64,000 nucleotides of DNA from NCBI RefSeq assembly GCF_003674065.1, contig NZ_RDBE01000007.1, positions 108,842 through 172,841 on the forward strand, given 5' to 3'. The DNA comes from Nocardioides mangrovicus (lineage in GTDB: Bacteria; Actinomycetota; Actinomycetes; Propionibacteriales; Nocardioidaceae). Position 1 is the first letter of the stretch. The number at the start of each line of letters is the position of its first letter. The notes below the pieces were generated by a model. That model made no database searches, was not told the DNA's origin, and saw nothing but the letters and a program-made list of their open reading frames with translations. The translations under genes were made by a program, and so were the position numbers. Positions 63,669 to 64,000 of this stretch are shown here, piece by piece.

Positions 63669-64000
63669 ATGGCAAGGTCCACCACGAGGTCGCTGGCCAG
63701 TCGAGCCGGCTCCGTGGCGCGTCGGGTGGTCGGCAAGAAGGCGGCCGGCTCGGGTAACGGCGCTACGGCGAAGAAGGCGGCGCCGGCGAAGAAGGCCGCC
63801 GCGAAGAAGGCGGTACCGGCCAAGAAGACCGCCGCCAAGAAGACGGCACCGGCCAAGAAGACGGCCCCGGCCAAGAAGACGGCACCGGCTAAGAAGACGG
63901 CCCCGGCCAAGAAGACGGCCCCGGCCAAGAAGACCGCCGCGAAGAAGACGGCACCGGCCAAGAAGACGGCCCCGGCGAAGAAGACTGCCGCGAAGAAGGC
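63669..64000 (+). CDS. Lys/Ala-rich repeat protein, H1-like (3' partial)
   Basis: About 110 residues visible, no stop before the window end. Basic N-terminus MARSTTRSLASRAGSVARR, then about a dozen KKTAPA/KKTAAK units, like histone H1 tails. GGGAGAGG upstream supports the ATG. In Streptomyces and relatives the gene after ileS encodes a DksA/TraR-type zinc-finger protein with such a lysine-rich N-terminus, so this may be its tail region; the defining domain lies outside the window. Confidence 0.75.
   Translation, partial: MARSTTRSLASRAGSVARRVVGKKAAGSGNGATAKKAAPAKKAAAKKAVPAKKTAAKKTAPAKKTAPAKKTAPAKKTAPAKKTAPAKKTAAKKTAPAKKTAPAKKTAAKK

Overview
The window is chromosomal DNA of a high-GC actinobacterium, most likely Nocardioides or a close relative (Nocardioidaceae). 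The evidence is the strong G/C bias at third codon positions, frequent GTG starts, chains of ATGA/GTGA stop-start overlaps, many leaderless promoters, and actinobacterial families: SepF, DivIVA/Wag31, a PASTA kinase next to a DNA-binding partner, class II DAHP synthase, DUF3040, DUF3349, SAV_6107-type HEPN and DUF222-HNH. The genus is an inference from gene content and order. I found no rRNA, tRNA, CRISPR array, IS element or prophage.

Layout. 1-2.9 kb: a partial RodZ-like protein, rimO and pgsA. 2.9-12.2 kb: mostly catabolic or housekeeping genes (PNPOx-like protein, GH15 hydrolase, exported PLD-fold protein, CinA-type amidase, FAD oxidoreductase with amidohydrolase, coiled-coil protein, chorismate mutase with DUF1028). 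12.2-20.4 kb: MFS exporter, a phosphofructokinase with PPi-type residues, an amino-acid permease, a PiT phosphate transporter with two small partners, class II DAHP synthase and a threonine aldolase-like enzyme. 20.4-22.6 kb: SoxR divergent from an SDR/QueA-like pair. 22.6-26.4 kb is the accessory part: a DUF222-HNH gene and, on the other strand, a tightly coupled three-gene operon that looks like a polymorphic toxin cassette (helical N-terminus plus PD-(D/E)XK-like C-terminus; an acidic probable immunity protein; a TNT-type NAD glycohydrolase domain protein).

26.5-33.3 kb resembles the mycobacterial pknL region: PASTA kinase, divergent Rv2175c-like DNA-binding protein, a membrane-anchored RNase Sa-fold protein that has lost its catalytic residues, polyprenyl synthetase, metF, an FAD oxidoreductase and a YbaK-type deacylase. 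33.3-36.3 kb: a HEPN gene behind a perfect LexA box, a methyltransferase, DNA polymerase IV and DUF3040. 36.3-40.9 kb: transglutaminase-like/DUF58/MoxR operon on the minus strand.

41.0-60.3 kb is a complete division and cell-wall (dcw) cluster: mraZ, rsmH, ftsL, ftsI, murE, murF, mraY, murD, ftsW, murG, murC, ftsQ, then a strong terminator and a repeat-rich gap, then ftsZ, pgeF, yggS, sepF, yggT and divIVA. It is followed by a perfect hairpin terminator, ileS, and the start of a Lys/Ala-repeat gene cut by the window edge. The mraZ promoter carries four MraZ boxes at exact 10-bp spacing. murE to ftsQ is one translationally coupled unit that makes lipid II precursors and the divisome; ftsZ has its own promoter; SepF and DivIVA downstream organise the Z-ring and polar growth.
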